Shown: positions 45,500 to 54,735 of the stretch, piece by piece | Layout: every line of letters begins with the position of its first letter | Position numbering within the stretch: position 1 is the stretch's first letter | Assembly: GCF_015354505.1 (NCBI RefSeq) | Contig: NZ_JACAFP010000005.1 | Coordinates: 62,001-126,000 of the forward strand | DNA: 64,000 nt | Reading direction: 5' to 3' | Source of the DNA: Microbacterium sp. UFMG61 | Lineage (GTDB): Bacteria; Actinomycetota; Actinomycetes; Actinomycetales; Microbacteriaceae | Program-made: the position numbers and the translations under genes | The notes under the pieces: model-generated | The model's database searches: none | Seen by the model: only the letters and a program-made list of their open reading frames with translations | Told to the model about the DNA's origin: nothing

Positions 45500-46788
45500 G
45501 GCAAAATCACCGTCTCCACCTTCGTGATGAGAATCTCTTCCCCGTCGAGGAAGCCTCGAGCCGGGGTGCCGCCGTTGACGGCGGCGTCGAACTGTCCTTG
45601 TGTGTTGCCGGGCCTCGAATAGTCCTTGAACGCGGAGCCAGACTTCACCTCGATCGCTGTGTAAGTATTCGAACCGTCGCCGTTCTTCTCGAGGCCGTCA
45701 TAGTATCGACCGTTCTGGGGCGAGCCTTCGAAGTCGACCCTGACCTTGGTTCGAATCACGTCGGCATTGTTCTCCCTCGCATAGATGTCCAGCCCGAGTT
45801 TCTCGCTGTCCGCCCACGGTTTGTCCTGTTGCCCCTTCGCGAATCTTCCCGCGTAATCTCGACCGTCTCCGCGGTCGACGCCCGGCCGACGATCCGACAC
45901 GCTGTGGGACTCCTGCGACCACCGGCTGGCAGCATCGCCGATCATCATCGCGCCAGCTCCGGCGATCCCGACTCCTGCGACGACGACTGCGGGAGCACCT
46001 GCCAGAGCACCGGCACCGGTGACGGTGACGGCGCCTCCTCCGGCCGCGACAGCCGCACCGCCGATGAACGTGGCAGCTCCGCCGAGGAGCTCGAGGATGA
46101 TGTCCGGATGCTCCCACAGCGTCTGTGCGGAGACCGCGAGCATGTTCATCGTCGCCTGGAACGGCTGCACGATAGCGAGGTCGACGATCACTGCGGTCGT
46201 CGCGTGCTGAGCTTGCCTCGCCGCTTCCGCGTCGGTCAGCGGCATCCGTGCGGCATCCGCAGCTTCGTCCAACCGGATCGCGCAGTCGCGCGCATAGACC
46301 TCGAGCGTCGCCCGGGCGTTGAACAAGACCTCGCGCGCCTCAGCGTGCGCGGGGCCCGACGGGTCGACGAAGGGCACGTCGACTTCGGGGCGCCGCAGCC
46401 CGTGCCCGACGCGCAGCTCCCGCACGTGCGCGCGGTGAGCAGTCAGCGCCGCAGCGGCCTGTTCCTCTGCCTCGTTCCACAGGGTGATGGCACGATCGGC
46501 CTCGTCCTGCGCCCACTGCAGAGCGTCGGCCCAGGTGAACAGCGAGCTGGCGCCGGCGCGCAGCCACTCCCCGGCGCGTTTCCAGTGCAGCAGTTGACGC
46601 TCGAACCTCTCGAGGTACGCATCGTAGGCGGCGCCTTTCCATGTGCCGTCGTCATCCACCGTGGCGAGGTCGTCGCGCACCCGGTCCGCTTCGGCACTGC
46701 GGGCCTTCCACGCTTCCGCCGTTGCCCTGACCTCCGACGCCGACCCCGGCACGAGGTCGACGGGCGACTGGGTCTGCCCCAGCTCCAT
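45496..46788 (-). CDS. type VII secretion polymorphic toxin with PD-(D/E)XK-like nuclease end
   Basis: 430 residues. The N-terminal part (about 1-220) is a helical T7SS-type region with TWKGAAYDAYLERFERQL, a W-x-G-like start of the secretion fold. A Gly/Ala-rich hydrophobic stretch covers about 230-290. The C-terminal domain (about 310-430) has YDGL (Asp 364) and AIEVKSG (Glu 380, Lys 382), the D...ExK pattern of restriction-endonuclease-fold nucleases. It should be exported to act on neighbouring cells and be neutralised by the following gene. Start overlaps the previous stop (TGATG). Classification rests on motif layout. Confidence 0.78.
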   Translation of the reverse strand: MELGQTQSPVDLVPGSASEVRATAEAWKARSAEADRVRDDLATVDDDGTWKGAAYDAYLERFERQLLHWKRAGEWLRAGASSLFTWADALQWAQDEADRAITLWNEAEEQAAAALTAHRAHVRELRVGHGLRRPEVDVPFVDPSGPAHAEAREVLFNARATLEVYARDCAIRLDEAADAARMPLTDAEAARQAQHATTAVIVDLAIVQPFQATMNMLAVSAQTLWEHPDIILELLGGAATFIGGAAVAAGGGAVTVTGAGALAGAPAVVVAGVGIAGAGAMMIGDAASRWSQESHSVSDRRPGVDRGDGRDYAGRFAKGQQDKPWADSEKLGLDIYARENNADVIRTKVRVDFEGSPQNGRYYDGLEKNGDGSNTYTAIEVKSGSAFKDYSRPGNTQGQFDAAVNGGTPARGFLDGEEILITKVETVILP

Positions 46789-47090
46789 CAGTCGTTCCAG
46801 ATCATCGCGTCGACTTCGGCCTTGGCCGCATCGGTGCCCTCGTCGAAGATCCGAGCAGTCGTGCGCAACCTGTCAGCGAAGTCTTCGGTGTCGCTCACTC
46901 GGGCGGACAGCCCATCGGACCATGCGGTGTGGAAATCCGCCGCGGCCCCGGTCACCCATTCGTGTCCGGCATCTCCGGGAGCCGGCACCTCCGTCGACTC
47001 GAGCTCGCCGAGGATTCGGCGCGCCTTCGACGCCATTGCCCGCAACACGTCGGTATCGACGTCGTAGAACTCTTCGCGATGTGTCGACAT
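46788..47090 (-). CDS. small T7SS-associated protein (ESX/EspC-like)
   Basis: 100 residues, two helices with HEWVTGAAADFHTAWSDG between them, similar in layout to EspC/ESX-type secretion targets. It is first in the five-frame toxin operon and shares one base with the toxin start. TAGCGT lies 6 bases before the ATG. Likely the secretion partner of the toxin. Confidence 0.78.
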   Translation of the reverse strand: MSTHREEFYDVDTDVLRAMASKARRILGELESTEVPAPGDAGHEWVTGAAADFHTAWSDGLSARVSDTEDFADRLRTTARIFDEGTDAAKAEVDAMIWND

Positions 47091-47096
47091 GCGTCG

Positions 47097-47102
47097 ACGC
47101 TA
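47097..47102 (-). promoter_or_regulatory. -10-like TAGCGT, leaderless arrangement, toxin operon
   Basis: TAGCGT on the minus strand, 6 bases before the ATG at 47090. It is the only promoter-like element seen for the operon. Confidence 0.45.
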
Positions 47103-47162
47103 GCAAGCGATACGTCGCCGTATGAGGACACTGGGAAGTATGCCGATACTCTCGCAAGAGCG

Positions 47163-47202
47163 GCCAACCCTCCCCGACGAGGACGCGTCGGGGAGGGTTG
47201 GC
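47163..47202. terminator. hairpin terminator before the toxin operon
   Basis: 17-bp perfect stem (47163-47179 with 47186-47202) and a 6-base loop. It follows the minus-strand peroxidase-like gene ending at 47220 and insulates the toxin operon from it. Confidence 0.88.
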
Positions 47203-47219
47203 AGTGAGTGCTCGTGCGG

Positions 47220-47828
47220 CTATGCGGGGGCGACCGGGCGGCCGATCGAGAGCATCAGACGGTTCGCCCAGTTGAAGAACGCCGCACCGTGAATGACATC
47301 GGCCACTTCGAGGTCGTCGAGTCCCGCCGCGCGCAAGCGGGCGATCGCGTCCGATCCGAACGTGCTCGGGGTGTCGGTCAGTCCGACGGAGGCGGCGACC
47401 ACCGCGTTCCACCGCTCGCCGAGTTCGGCGTCCACGCCCTCGTCGAGCAGGCGATCGACGTCGTCGACCCGCTTGCTGTGGTGAGCTGCGAAGCGCGAGT
47501 GCACCGATGCGCAGAACACGCAGCCGTTGCGGCGCGAGGCCGCCGTCGCCGAGAGCTCGCGCTCGGCACGCGGAAGCCCTTCCTTGGCGTTGTAGAAGAT
47601 GTCCTTGTCGACGAGCGTGCGTGCCTTGAGCACCTCGGGGTCGCGCGCCAGCAGCCGGAAGTAGTCGTTCTTCGCGCGGGAGGCGTCGACGAGACCGTCA
47701 TAGTGGCGCTCGGTCAGCTCCTCCTCGGCGAGGGGAGGCAGGTGGGGCGTCCACCCGACCTCCGCCCGGGTGAAGGCCTCGGGGTGCGGTGCGTCATCGT
47801 GCAGAAGGTCGTGCAGAAGCTCGGTCAT
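47220..47828 (-). CDS. alkylhydroperoxidase-domain protein (Avi_7169-like)
   Basis: 202 residues, AhpD/CMD fold. RNGCVFCASVHSRFAAHHSKR holds the C-x-x-C-x-x-x-H active-site motif of AhpD-like enzymes. It is the second of two CMD-fold proteins at the end of a locus with an FMN monooxygenase and an ABC importer. I recall this set as a recurring cluster (Avi_7169, Avi_7170, KPN_01858, KPN_01854 families). Start at 47828 overlaps the previous stop (ATGA). Terminator follows at 47163. Confidence 0.85.
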   Translation of the reverse strand: MTELLHDLLHDDAPHPEAFTRAEVGWTPHLPPLAEEELTERHYDGLVDASRAKNDYFRLLARDPEVLKARTLVDKDIFYNAKEGLPRAERELSATAASRRNGCVFCASVHSRFAAHHSKRVDDVDRLLDEGVDAELGERWNAVVAASVGLTDTPSTFGSDAIARLRAAGLDDLEVADVIHGAAFFNWANRLMLSIGRPVAPA

Positions 47829-48445
47829 GCTGCCGCCTCCTCGGAGTCGGATGCCGCGGCGACGCCGGCGGCCGAGAGAACCCTCAGGCCGGTGATGACG
47901 CGCTGCTGGAACGCGAGGAACGAGACGAGCTGCGACAGCGTCACGATGCCGTCGGCCGACCACCCCGCATCGACCAGCCGCTGGATGTCATCAGCCGACG
48001 ACTCGCGCGGACGGAACACGAGCAGGTGCGTGTGCGCGAGGGCCGCGGCGAGACGCTCGCCGAGCACCTCTGCGACCTCGGGCGACGGGGTGTAGCGCTC
48101 GCCCTCGGTGTTCTCGTCCTGCAGGCCCGCCTCGGTGTACGAGCCGAAGGGTCCGCTGACGGCGGCACCCGTGGCCTCGGCGATCACGACGGTCGCGCGC
48201 GGCGGATCCGCCGCCAGCGCCCGGTCGGCGTAGAACGTGCCCGTCGCGTCGGTGTCGCCGGCGAGACGCGTGGCGAACGCGGCGACCAGCTCACGCTCGG
48301 CCTGTGACACCTCCGCCGTCGACACCGGTGCGAAGAGTGCGTCGAAGCTCGCCTGCAGCTGCTCCCTGGTGACGGGGCGGCGGCGCCGCAGAGCATCCAG
48401 CTCGGGCGTCACCCCCACGATCTGATCGACGATGTCGGTGGTCAT
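47825..48445 (-). CDS. CMD-domain protein (Avi_7170-like)
   Basis: 206 residues. Helical CMD fold with QAERELVAAFATRLAGD, YTPSPEVAEVLGERLAAALAHTHLLVFRPRE and TLSQLVSFLAFQQRVITGLRVL. It lacks the C-x-x-C motif of its downstream neighbour, so the active site, if any, is on the partner; a heteromeric complex is plausible. ATGA overlaps on both sides couple it to the monooxygenase and the peroxidase-like protein. Family name from memory. Confidence 0.82.
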   Translation of the reverse strand: MTTDIVDQIVGVTPELDALRRRRPVTREQLQASFDALFAPVSTAEVSQAERELVAAFATRLAGDTDATGTFYADRALAADPPRATVVIAEATGAAVSGPFGSYTEAGLQDENTEGERYTPSPEVAEVLGERLAAALAHTHLLVFRPRESSADDIQRLVDAGWSADGIVTLSQLVSFLAFQQRVITGLRVLSAAGVAAASDSEEAAA

Positions 48446-49461
48446 GCCTTCTCCTTGATGGTGTCGGTGAGGGTGTAGCCGAGAGCAGGGGCGACCTGCT
48501 CGGCGAAGAGCTCGATGGAGCGCAGCACGTGCTCGTGCGGTGCATCGACCGAGTGCACCTGGAACGCCACCTCGGTGGCCCTGGCCAGGGTCGCGTCGGC
48601 GGCGAGCGACTCGGCGACCTGCTCGGGAGTGCCGAGGTGGGTGTCGAGCGCGACGATCAGCTCGTCGAGGTCGTCGCCCGGGATCGTCTGGCCCTGGCGG
48701 CGGAACCCCTCGGCGGCGCGGCGCAGCCCGACCTCCGCGAAGCGCAGGGCCTCGTCGCGGTCGTCCGCGACGAACACGGTGCGCGAAGCGGTCACGCGGG
48801 GGGCGACGCCGTCGGGCAGCGCCTCGAGGTACGCGTCGATGACCGGATCCTGCAGCGCCGAGAGCGGTGCGTGCAGCGCATCCGTCGACCGGGGCTGGGT
48901 GCGCGAGAGCAGCAGACCGTGGCCATGGACACCGGCCCGATGGCCGCCCGGGGCCGAGAAGGTCGCCTGCCAGATTCGGTCGGCGAGAGTGCCGGCATCC
49001 GGATAGAGGGTGTTCTCGGCGCCGATGTCGCGACCGGCCAGGGCGTCGAGCAGCAGGCGCAGCTTGCGATCGTAGGTCGGTGCCTTGTCGCGCACGTCCT
49101 CGCCGAACGGGACGAACGACGAGGGCGTCCCTCCGCTGCCCAGGCCCAGGTCGAGGCGTCCGCCCGCGAGGAGGTCGGCGACGACCGCGTCCTCGGCGAC
49201 GCGCACCGCATCTTCGAGCGGCAGCGTGATGACCCCGGTGCCGAGGCGGATGCGCGACGTCTGCGCGGCGACGTTCGCGAGGAACACCAGCGGTGACGGC
49301 AGACCGCCCTCGGCCGCGCGGAAGTGATGCTGGGCGACCCAGGCGCGTCCGATGCCGTATCGCTCGGCGTGCCGGATCTGCTCGGTCGCCAGCGCGTAGC
49401 GTTCGGCAGGAGCCGCATCGTCGAGCAGCCGGGTGAAGAAGGCGATCGTGGGACCGGTCAT
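48442..49461 (-). CDS. FMN-dependent luciferase-like monooxygenase (KPN_01858-like)
   Basis: 339 residues, TIM-barrel LLM fold. Landmarks are GIGRAWVAQHHFR, RIRLGTGVITLPLEDAVRVAEDAVVADLLAGGRLDLGLGSGG and VFVADDRDEALRFAE. It should use reduced FMN and oxygen on a small organic compound brought in by the neighbouring importer. ATG at 49461 overlaps the ATPase stop. Substrate unknown; an organosulfur or carbonyl compound would fit the sulfur genes nearby. Confidence 0.86.
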   Translation of the reverse strand: MTGPTIAFFTRLLDDAAPAERYALATEQIRHAERYGIGRAWVAQHHFRAAEGGLPSPLVFLANVAAQTSRIRLGTGVITLPLEDAVRVAEDAVVADLLAGGRLDLGLGSGGTPSSFVPFGEDVRDKAPTYDRKLRLLLDALAGRDIGAENTLYPDAGTLADRIWQATFSAPGGHRAGVHGHGLLLSRTQPRSTDALHAPLSALQDPVIDAYLEALPDGVAPRVTASRTVFVADDRDEALRFAEVGLRRAAEGFRRQGQTIPGDDLDELIVALDTHLGTPEQVAESLAADATLARATEVAFQVHSVDAPHEHVLRSIELFAEQVAPALGYTLTDTIKEKA

Positions 49462-51086
49462 GCGGGCTGCTCCGTTCGTCCGGGGACGGCTGCGAGCAGC
49501 TCCCTGGTGTACTCGTGCTGCGGGTCGTGGAAGAGCTCCTCGGTGTTGCCCTCCTCGACGATGCGGCCGCGGCGCATGACCGAGACCGTGTGGCTGATCC
49601 GACGCACGACGGCGAGATCGTGCGAGATGAACAGGTAGGTCAGGCCGAGCTCCGTCTGCAACGAGGTGAGGAGTTCGAGAATGCGTGCCTGCACCGTCAC
49701 GTCGAGGGCGGAGACCGCCTCGTCGAGCACGACGATCTCGGAGTCGATGGCCAGCGCCCGAGCGATCGCCACACGCTGGCGCTGGCCGCCGGAGAGCTCG
49801 CGCGGCGTGCGGCTGGCGACGTCGCTCGGCAACGACACGCGGTCGAGCAGCGCGAGCGCGCGGTCCTTGCGCTCGGCCCGCGAGCCGACGCCGAAGTTCT
49901 GCAGGGGCTCGGCGACGATGTCGACGATCTGCTGCCGCGGATCCAGCGAGGCGAACGGGTTCTGATAGACGAGCTGGATGCGGCGGCGCAGCGCCCGCAG
50001 CCTCTGACCCGACAGTCCCGTCACATCTTCGCCGTCGATCTCGATGGCGCCGGCATCCGGCTGGTGGAACCGCGTGACCAGACGGGCGGTGGTGGTCTTG
50101 CCCGATCCCGACTCCCCCACCAGCGCGTGCGTCGTACCGCGGCGCACCCGGAACGAGACATCGTCGACCGCGCGGAAGCGCTCCCGGCCGGCGACCTTGA
50201 ACTCCTTGACGAGACCGGTGGCGGTGATCGCGAACGGATTCTCCGCGGCCGCTGCCGCCGCATCCCGCAGGAAGGGCGGAGCCTCGGGCCGGCGGAACCC
50301 CGTGATGAAGGCCGGGGCATCGGCGAGCAGCTGCTTCGTGTAGGCATCCGACGGCGCCGCGAGCACGGTCTCGCTCGCCCCCTGCTCGACGATGCGTCCG
50401 TCCTTGAGCACGACGAGGCGCTGCGCGCGATCCGCGGCGACACCGAGGTCGTGGGTGACCAGCAGGATGCTCGTCCCCTCGTCGCGCCGCAGCTCGTCGA
50501 GCAGGTCGAGCACCTTGCGCTGCACCGTGGCATCCAGTGCGCTGGTCGGCTCGTCGGCGATCAGCAGTCGGGGTCGCAGCGCGATCGCGGTCGCGATGAG
50601 CACCCGCTGCCGCATGCCGCCGGAGAGCTCGTGCGGATACTGGCGCACACGCAGCTCGGGGTCGTCGATGCCGACACGATCGAGCAGCTCGATCACCCGC
50701 GCCCGACGCGCACGACCGTCGCGATGCCCGTGCAGCTCCAGCACCTCTTCGACCTGAGCGCCGATCGGGCGCACAGGGTCGAGCGAGGTCACCGGATCCT
50801 GTGGGACGAGGCCGATCTCGGGGCCGCGGATGCTCCGCAGCGAACGATCCGTCCACCCCGAGATGTCGAGGTCGCCGAGGCGCACAGTGCCACCCTCGAC
50901 CCGACCGCCGGCGGGCAGCAGGCCGAGCAGGGCGTGCGCGGTCGTGGACTTGCCCGACCCCGACTCTCCCACCAGCGCCAGCGCCTCGCCCTCGGCGATC
51001 TCGAACGAGACGCCGTGCACGACCTCGCGCTGACCGGTGCGGGTGGCGTATGAGACCCTGAGGTCGTCGACGGCGAGAACGGTCAT
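49458..51086 (-). CDS. oligopeptide-type ABC transporter ATPase, two cassettes fused
   Basis: 542 residues. Walker A motifs are GESGSGKST (about 39) and GESGSGKTT (about 317). Signatures are [12 protein letters not shown] and [12 protein letters not shown]; Walker B motifs are [12 protein letters not shown] and [12 protein letters not shown]. In the second Walker B, DEA replaces the common DEP. Start overlaps the permease stop, and stop overlaps the monooxygenase start. Powers the importer at 51083-54568. Confidence 0.93.
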   Translation of the reverse strand: MTVLAVDDLRVSYATRTGQREVVHGVSFEIAEGEALALVGESGSGKSTTAHALLGLLPAGGRVEGGTVRLGDLDISGWTDRSLRSIRGPEIGLVPQDPVTSLDPVRPIGAQVEEVLELHGHRDGRARRARVIELLDRVGIDDPELRVRQYPHELSGGMRQRVLIATAIALRPRLLIADEPTSALDATVQRKVLDLLDELRRDEGTSILLVTHDLGVAADRAQRLVVLKDGRIVEQGASETVLAAPSDAYTKQLLADAPAFITGFRRPEAPPFLRDAAAAAAENPFAITATGLVKEFKVAGRERFRAVDDVSFRVRRGTTHALVGESGSGKTTTARLVTRFHQPDAGAIEIDGEDVTGLSGQRLRALRRRIQLVYQNPFASLDPRQQIVDIVAEPLQNFGVGSRAERKDRALALLDRVSLPSDVASRTPRELSGGQRQRVAIARALAIDSEIVVLDEAVSALDVTVQARILELLTSLQTELGLTYLFISHDLAVVRRISHTVSVMRRGRIVEEGNTEELFHDPQHEYTRELLAAVPGRTEQPA

Positions 51087-51967
51087 CGCGAGTTCCTTCC
51101 GATGCGGTGCGAGATGCGGTTCGCGCTGAGCACGACCGCGACGACGACGAGGCCGGGCAGAGCCGTCAGCCACCACGCTGTGGCGGTGTAGTTGCGCCCT
51201 TCCGCGATGAGCAGACCCCACTCGGGTGTGGGCGGCGGTGCGCCGTAGCCGAGGAAGCCGAGCGTGGAGATCGCGAGAATCGCGGTGCCGAACTGCAGGG
51301 CTGCGAGAGCGACGATCGGCGTGAGCGAGTTGGGCAGCACATGGCGACGCAGCACGGTGAAGAACGTGCCGCCGCTGCCGTATGCCGCCTCGACGTACTC
51401 GCTCCGCCGCACGCGCGCGACCTCCGACCTCATGAGTCGGGCGAAGGCCGCGACGCTGCCGAGACCCACGGCGATCGCCGCATTCACCGTGCCGAAGCCG
51501 AGCAGGATGATCACCGACAGCGACAGCAGCAGACCGGGGATCGCGAGCAGCACATCGACCACGCGCATCAGGATGTCGTCGACGACGCCGCCGAGCGCCC
51601 CGGCGACCGCTCCGAGGAGGGTGCCGAGTGCGAGGCCGACCGTGACGGCGATGAGGGCTCCCGAGAGCGAGTGCACCGCACCGTGGACCACACGACCGAA
51701 CAGATCGCGGCCGAGGGTGTCGGTGCCGAACCAGTGCGCCGCGCTCGGGGGCAGCAGCTTGTCGGCGGGGGTGCCGGTGAGCGGGTCGCCGGGCGCGAAC
51801 ACCCCGGGGATCAGCGCCCAGAGCACCGCGAGCGACACGACGACGACCGCGAGGTAGAGCCCCCAGGGTCGGGAACGCAGCCCACGGCTGCTCCTGCGCG
51901 GGGCGGATGCCGGAGCATCCTGCTCGGGTGGCTCGACGGCGGGGTCGGCCGATGCGGCGATGGTCAT
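51083..51967 (-). CDS. oligopeptide-type ABC transporter permease (DppC-like)
   Basis: 294 residues, six membrane segments after a Pro/Ala-rich cytoplasmic tail. HWFGTDTLGRDLFGRVVHG and STLGFLGYGAPPPTPEWGLLIAEG (EAA region) match DppC/OppC proteins. Coupled to the neighbours by ATGA overlaps. Confidence 0.92.
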   Translation of the reverse strand: MTIAASADPAVEPPEQDAPASAPRRSSRGLRSRPWGLYLAVVVVSLAVLWALIPGVFAPGDPLTGTPADKLLPPSAAHWFGTDTLGRDLFGRVVHGAVHSLSGALIAVTVGLALGTLLGAVAGALGGVVDDILMRVVDVLLAIPGLLLSLSVIILLGFGTVNAAIAVGLGSVAAFARLMRSEVARVRRSEYVEAAYGSGGTFFTVLRRHVLPNSLTPIVALAALQFGTAILAISTLGFLGYGAPPPTPEWGLLIAEGRNYTATAWWLTALPGLVVVAVVLSANRISHRIGRNSR

Positions 51968-52911
51968 GTCGAGACTCCTGCCTTCGAGAGGGCGCGCTGG
52001 CGGGGATCGATCAGCGGGGTGACGAGGTCGACGGCGAAGCTGATGAGCACGAAGCCGAGAGCGGAGAGCAGCACGACGCCCTGCAGCACCGGGATGTCCT
52101 GGTTCGACACCGCCTGCTCGGTGAGCCGGCCGATGCCGGTGCGGCCGAACACGGTCTCAGTGACGACCGCTCCGCCGACCAGCTCTCCGAACAGCACACC
52201 CGCGATCGTGAGCGTGGGAAGCGCGGCGTTGCGCGCGACCGAGCGGGTGAGGACCCACGACGGCGGCGCGCCCTTCGCACGGACGACCGTGATGAAGGGC
52301 TGCGCCTGCACCTGATCGATCGCCCGCACGAGCACCTGCGCGAGCGGAGCCGAGATCGGCACCGCGAGTGTCAGCACGGGCAGGATGAGCCCCGCGACCG
52401 GATCGGCACCGACGATCGGCACCCAACCGAGACCGAACGAGAACACCTGGATCAGCAGGATGCCGAGCCAGAACACGGGTACCGCGACGAACAGGCCGGG
52501 CACCTGGCGGATGCCGTTGCGCAGCCATGCGAATGGCGCCAGCGACGAGAGTCCCGCGACGAGCACCGCGATCAGCAGCGCCACCACCAGCCCGAGCGAC
52601 GCCAGAAGCAGGGTCGACGGCAGCGCGTCGGCGAGCATGGTCAGCACCGGAGTGCCGAACTGCGTCGAGTATCCGAAGTCGCCAGCAAGGAAGCCCAGCC
52701 CCGCGTGCACATACTGCTGCCACCACGGCAGGTCGGTGCCGTAGGTGGCGCGGATCCCGTCGAGCTGCTCCGGCGACAGTCCGAGGCTGGGGTCGGAGAA
52801 CTTGATCAGGATCGCATCGCCCGGCAGCAGCTGCAGCAGGAAGAACGTGGCCGTGAAGGCCGCGATCAGAACGATCGCGGCCTGCCCGGCTCGTCGGAGG
52901 ACGAAGCTCAT
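51964..52911 (-). CDS. oligopeptide-type ABC transporter permease (DppB-like)
   Basis: 315 residues, six membrane segments. FFLLQLLPGDAILIKF follows the first segment; GDFGYSTQFGTPV, VFWLGILLIQVF and TVFGRTGIGRLTEQAV are DppB/OppB landmarks. ATG at 52911; the gap to the binding protein is 22 bases. The stop overlaps the next start. Confidence 0.92.
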   Translation of the reverse strand: MSFVLRRAGQAAIVLIAAFTATFFLLQLLPGDAILIKFSDPSLGLSPEQLDGIRATYGTDLPWWQQYVHAGLGFLAGDFGYSTQFGTPVLTMLADALPSTLLLASLGLVVALLIAVLVAGLSSLAPFAWLRNGIRQVPGLFVAVPVFWLGILLIQVFSFGLGWVPIVGADPVAGLILPVLTLAVPISAPLAQVLVRAIDQVQAQPFITVVRAKGAPPSWVLTRSVARNAALPTLTIAGVLFGELVGGAVVTETVFGRTGIGRLTEQAVSNQDIPVLQGVVLLSALGFVLISFAVDLVTPLIDPRQRALSKAGVST

Positions 52912-52933
52912 CGATGCACCGTGTCCGTCAGGC

Positions 52934-54568
52934 TCAGTGCTCGGCGAGCCAGACGCCCGAGAAAGTGGGGCGCCCCACCGACTCGAAGTCCACACCGTGC
53001 ACGTAGGTGGCGGCGCCGTAGACCTGCGGCTCCTCGAACAGCGGGATGACGTACGCCTGCTCGGCGATGTAGTCCTGCACCGCCTGCGAGGCCTCGACCC
53101 GCTTCTCGGTGTCCGGCTCCGAGGCCACGGCCTCGAGCAGCGCGTCGAGCTCGGCATCGTTCGAGATCAGCGCATCGCGGTTCTTCGTGTAGTACTGGCT
53201 CTTGATCACGTCGAAGTCCGCGCGTCCGACCATCGAGTGGTAGAAGCCGGTCTTGAGCGGGTCGCGGGTGTCCGCCGCGTAGGAGCCGGCGTCAGCGGGC
53301 TTCACCGTGAGCTCGACGCCCACCTTCGCGAGCTGCTGGGCGACGAGCTCGAGGGTCTGCTTCGAGAGCGGCTGCGGGGCGGCCTCGTAGACGGTGATCG
53401 ACAGGCGCTCGCCGTCCTTCTCGCGGATGCCGTCGGAACCGGGCTCCCAGCCGGCCTCGTCGAGCAGCTTCTCGGCCTCGTCGGGGTCGTAGGCGTAGTA
53501 CTCCGACTCGTCCTTGTAGCCGAGGGCCTCCTGCGACAGCACCGACGTCGCGACGGGGTAGTTCTCGGTGAACAGGGTGTCGACGACCTCCTGGGCGTCG
53601 ACGGCGGCGACGAGCGCCTGACGCACCTTGATGTCGGCCAGAAGCGGGTTCTCGGGACGCAGCGAGATGGAGTTGTTCACTCCGCGGGTCTGCGGCGCGT
53701 AGAGCGTGAAGCCGGAGCTCTCGACGCGGTCCTCGTCGAAGGCCTGCACGTAGCGCACGTAATCGGCCTGGCCCGCCAGCAGCGAGCCGATGCGCACGGA
53801 GTCCTCGGGGGTCACGAGCACGTGCAGGGCGTCGAGGTACGGACGGCCCTGGTTCTCTGCGCTCTCCGGGGCCCAGGCGTAGTCCTCGCGGGCGGTCAGG
53901 GTGAACTCGGTGCCGAGCTTCTCGTCGGTGACGGTGAAGGGCCCCGCGCCGATGATCGCCTCGGCATTGCCCGCTCCGAAGTCCTCGATCGTGCCGTCGA
54001 GGGTCTGAGGCGAGAGGAGTCCGGAGTTGATCGTCGACGTCGCCTGCAGGAAGCCGGGGGCCGGGGCCGAGAACCGGAACGTGACGGTGTCCTCGTCGAC
54101 CACTTCGCTCGAGGCGTAGTTGTTGATCGCCTCCGAGACGGTCAGGCCGCGCTCGGCGTCGCCGAGACCATAGGTGTCGAAGTTCTTCGCGACCGCCGCG
54201 GCGTCCAGCGGCGTGCCGTCGGAGAACGTGACATCCGGCTTCAGGGTGAAGGTGTACTCGGTGGCGTCGTCGTTCACGGTCCAGTCGGAGGCGATCCACG
54301 GCTCGATCTCGAGCGTGTCCGGGTTCTGCCAGGTGAGGCGGGCGGTGATGTTGTTGACCACGCCGCCGTTCGGGTAGAAACCGGCCTGTGGCGGATAGAG
54401 GTTGGTGAACGTCTGGTGCTCCAGGTACGTCAGCGTGCCCCCGGTGACGGGGTCGCCGGCCGCGGCCGAGGTGTCGGACGGCGCGGGCGACGATGCGCAG
54501 GCGGCGAGACCCGCTGCGAGGACGAGCGGGAGCGCGACGGCTGCTGCGCGGATGAGACGGCGGGTCAT
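52934..54568 (-). CDS. oligopeptide-type (family 5) substrate-binding lipoprotein (KPN_01854-like)
   Basis: 544 residues. Signal peptide with lipobox GLAAC (Cys 24). YTFTLKPDVTFSDGTPLDAAAVAKNFDTY, GAGPFTV and VRQALVAAVDAQEVVDTLF are SBP family 5 features. AGGAGG lies 6 bases before the ATG at 54568. First gene of a seven-gene run through two permeases, ATPase, monooxygenase and two CMD proteins. A perfect 16-base palindrome lies 66 bases upstream, beside a -10-like hexamer. Confidence 0.92.
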   Translation of the reverse strand: MTRRLIRAAAVALPLVLAAGLAACASSPAPSDTSAAAGDPVTGGTLTYLEHQTFTNLYPPQAGFYPNGGVVNNITARLTWQNPDTLEIEPWIASDWTVNDDATEYTFTLKPDVTFSDGTPLDAAAVAKNFDTYGLGDAERGLTVSEAINNYASSEVVDEDTVTFRFSAPAPGFLQATSTINSGLLSPQTLDGTIEDFGAGNAEAIIGAGPFTVTDEKLGTEFTLTAREDYAWAPESAENQGRPYLDALHVLVTPEDSVRIGSLLAGQADYVRYVQAFDEDRVESSGFTLYAPQTRGVNNSISLRPENPLLADIKVRQALVAAVDAQEVVDTLFTENYPVATSVLSQEALGYKDESEYYAYDPDEAEKLLDEAGWEPGSDGIREKDGERLSITVYEAAPQPLSKQTLELVAQQLAKVGVELTVKPADAGSYAADTRDPLKTGFYHSMVGRADFDVIKSQYYTKNRDALISNDAELDALLEAVASEPDTEKRVEASQAVQDYIAEQAYVIPLFEEPQVYGAATYVHGVDFESVGRPTFSGVWLAEH

Positions 54569-54620
54569 GCGGGTCCTCCTGAGAAGGGATGCTGTGGTTC
54601 GTGGTGTGCGGGTGAAGGTC

Positions 54621-54649
54621 ACGCTAGGGACTCCGCGACCCGGGTCGCG
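54621..54649 (-). promoter_or_regulatory. promoter with palindromic operator of the ABC/monooxygenase operon
   Basis: CGCGACCCGGGTCGCG (54634-54649) is a perfect 16-base palindrome. It lies directly upstream of TAGCGT on the minus strand (54626-54621), so a bound protein would cover the -35 region. No regulator gene for it is adjacent. Confidence 0.5.
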
Positions 54650-54735
54650 AATGGAGTCGTCATGCGCGGACGTGACCTGTCATGAGGCGTCATGGCCGGT
54701 CACCGGACGCAACGCGGCGTAACGGATGCGGCGCT

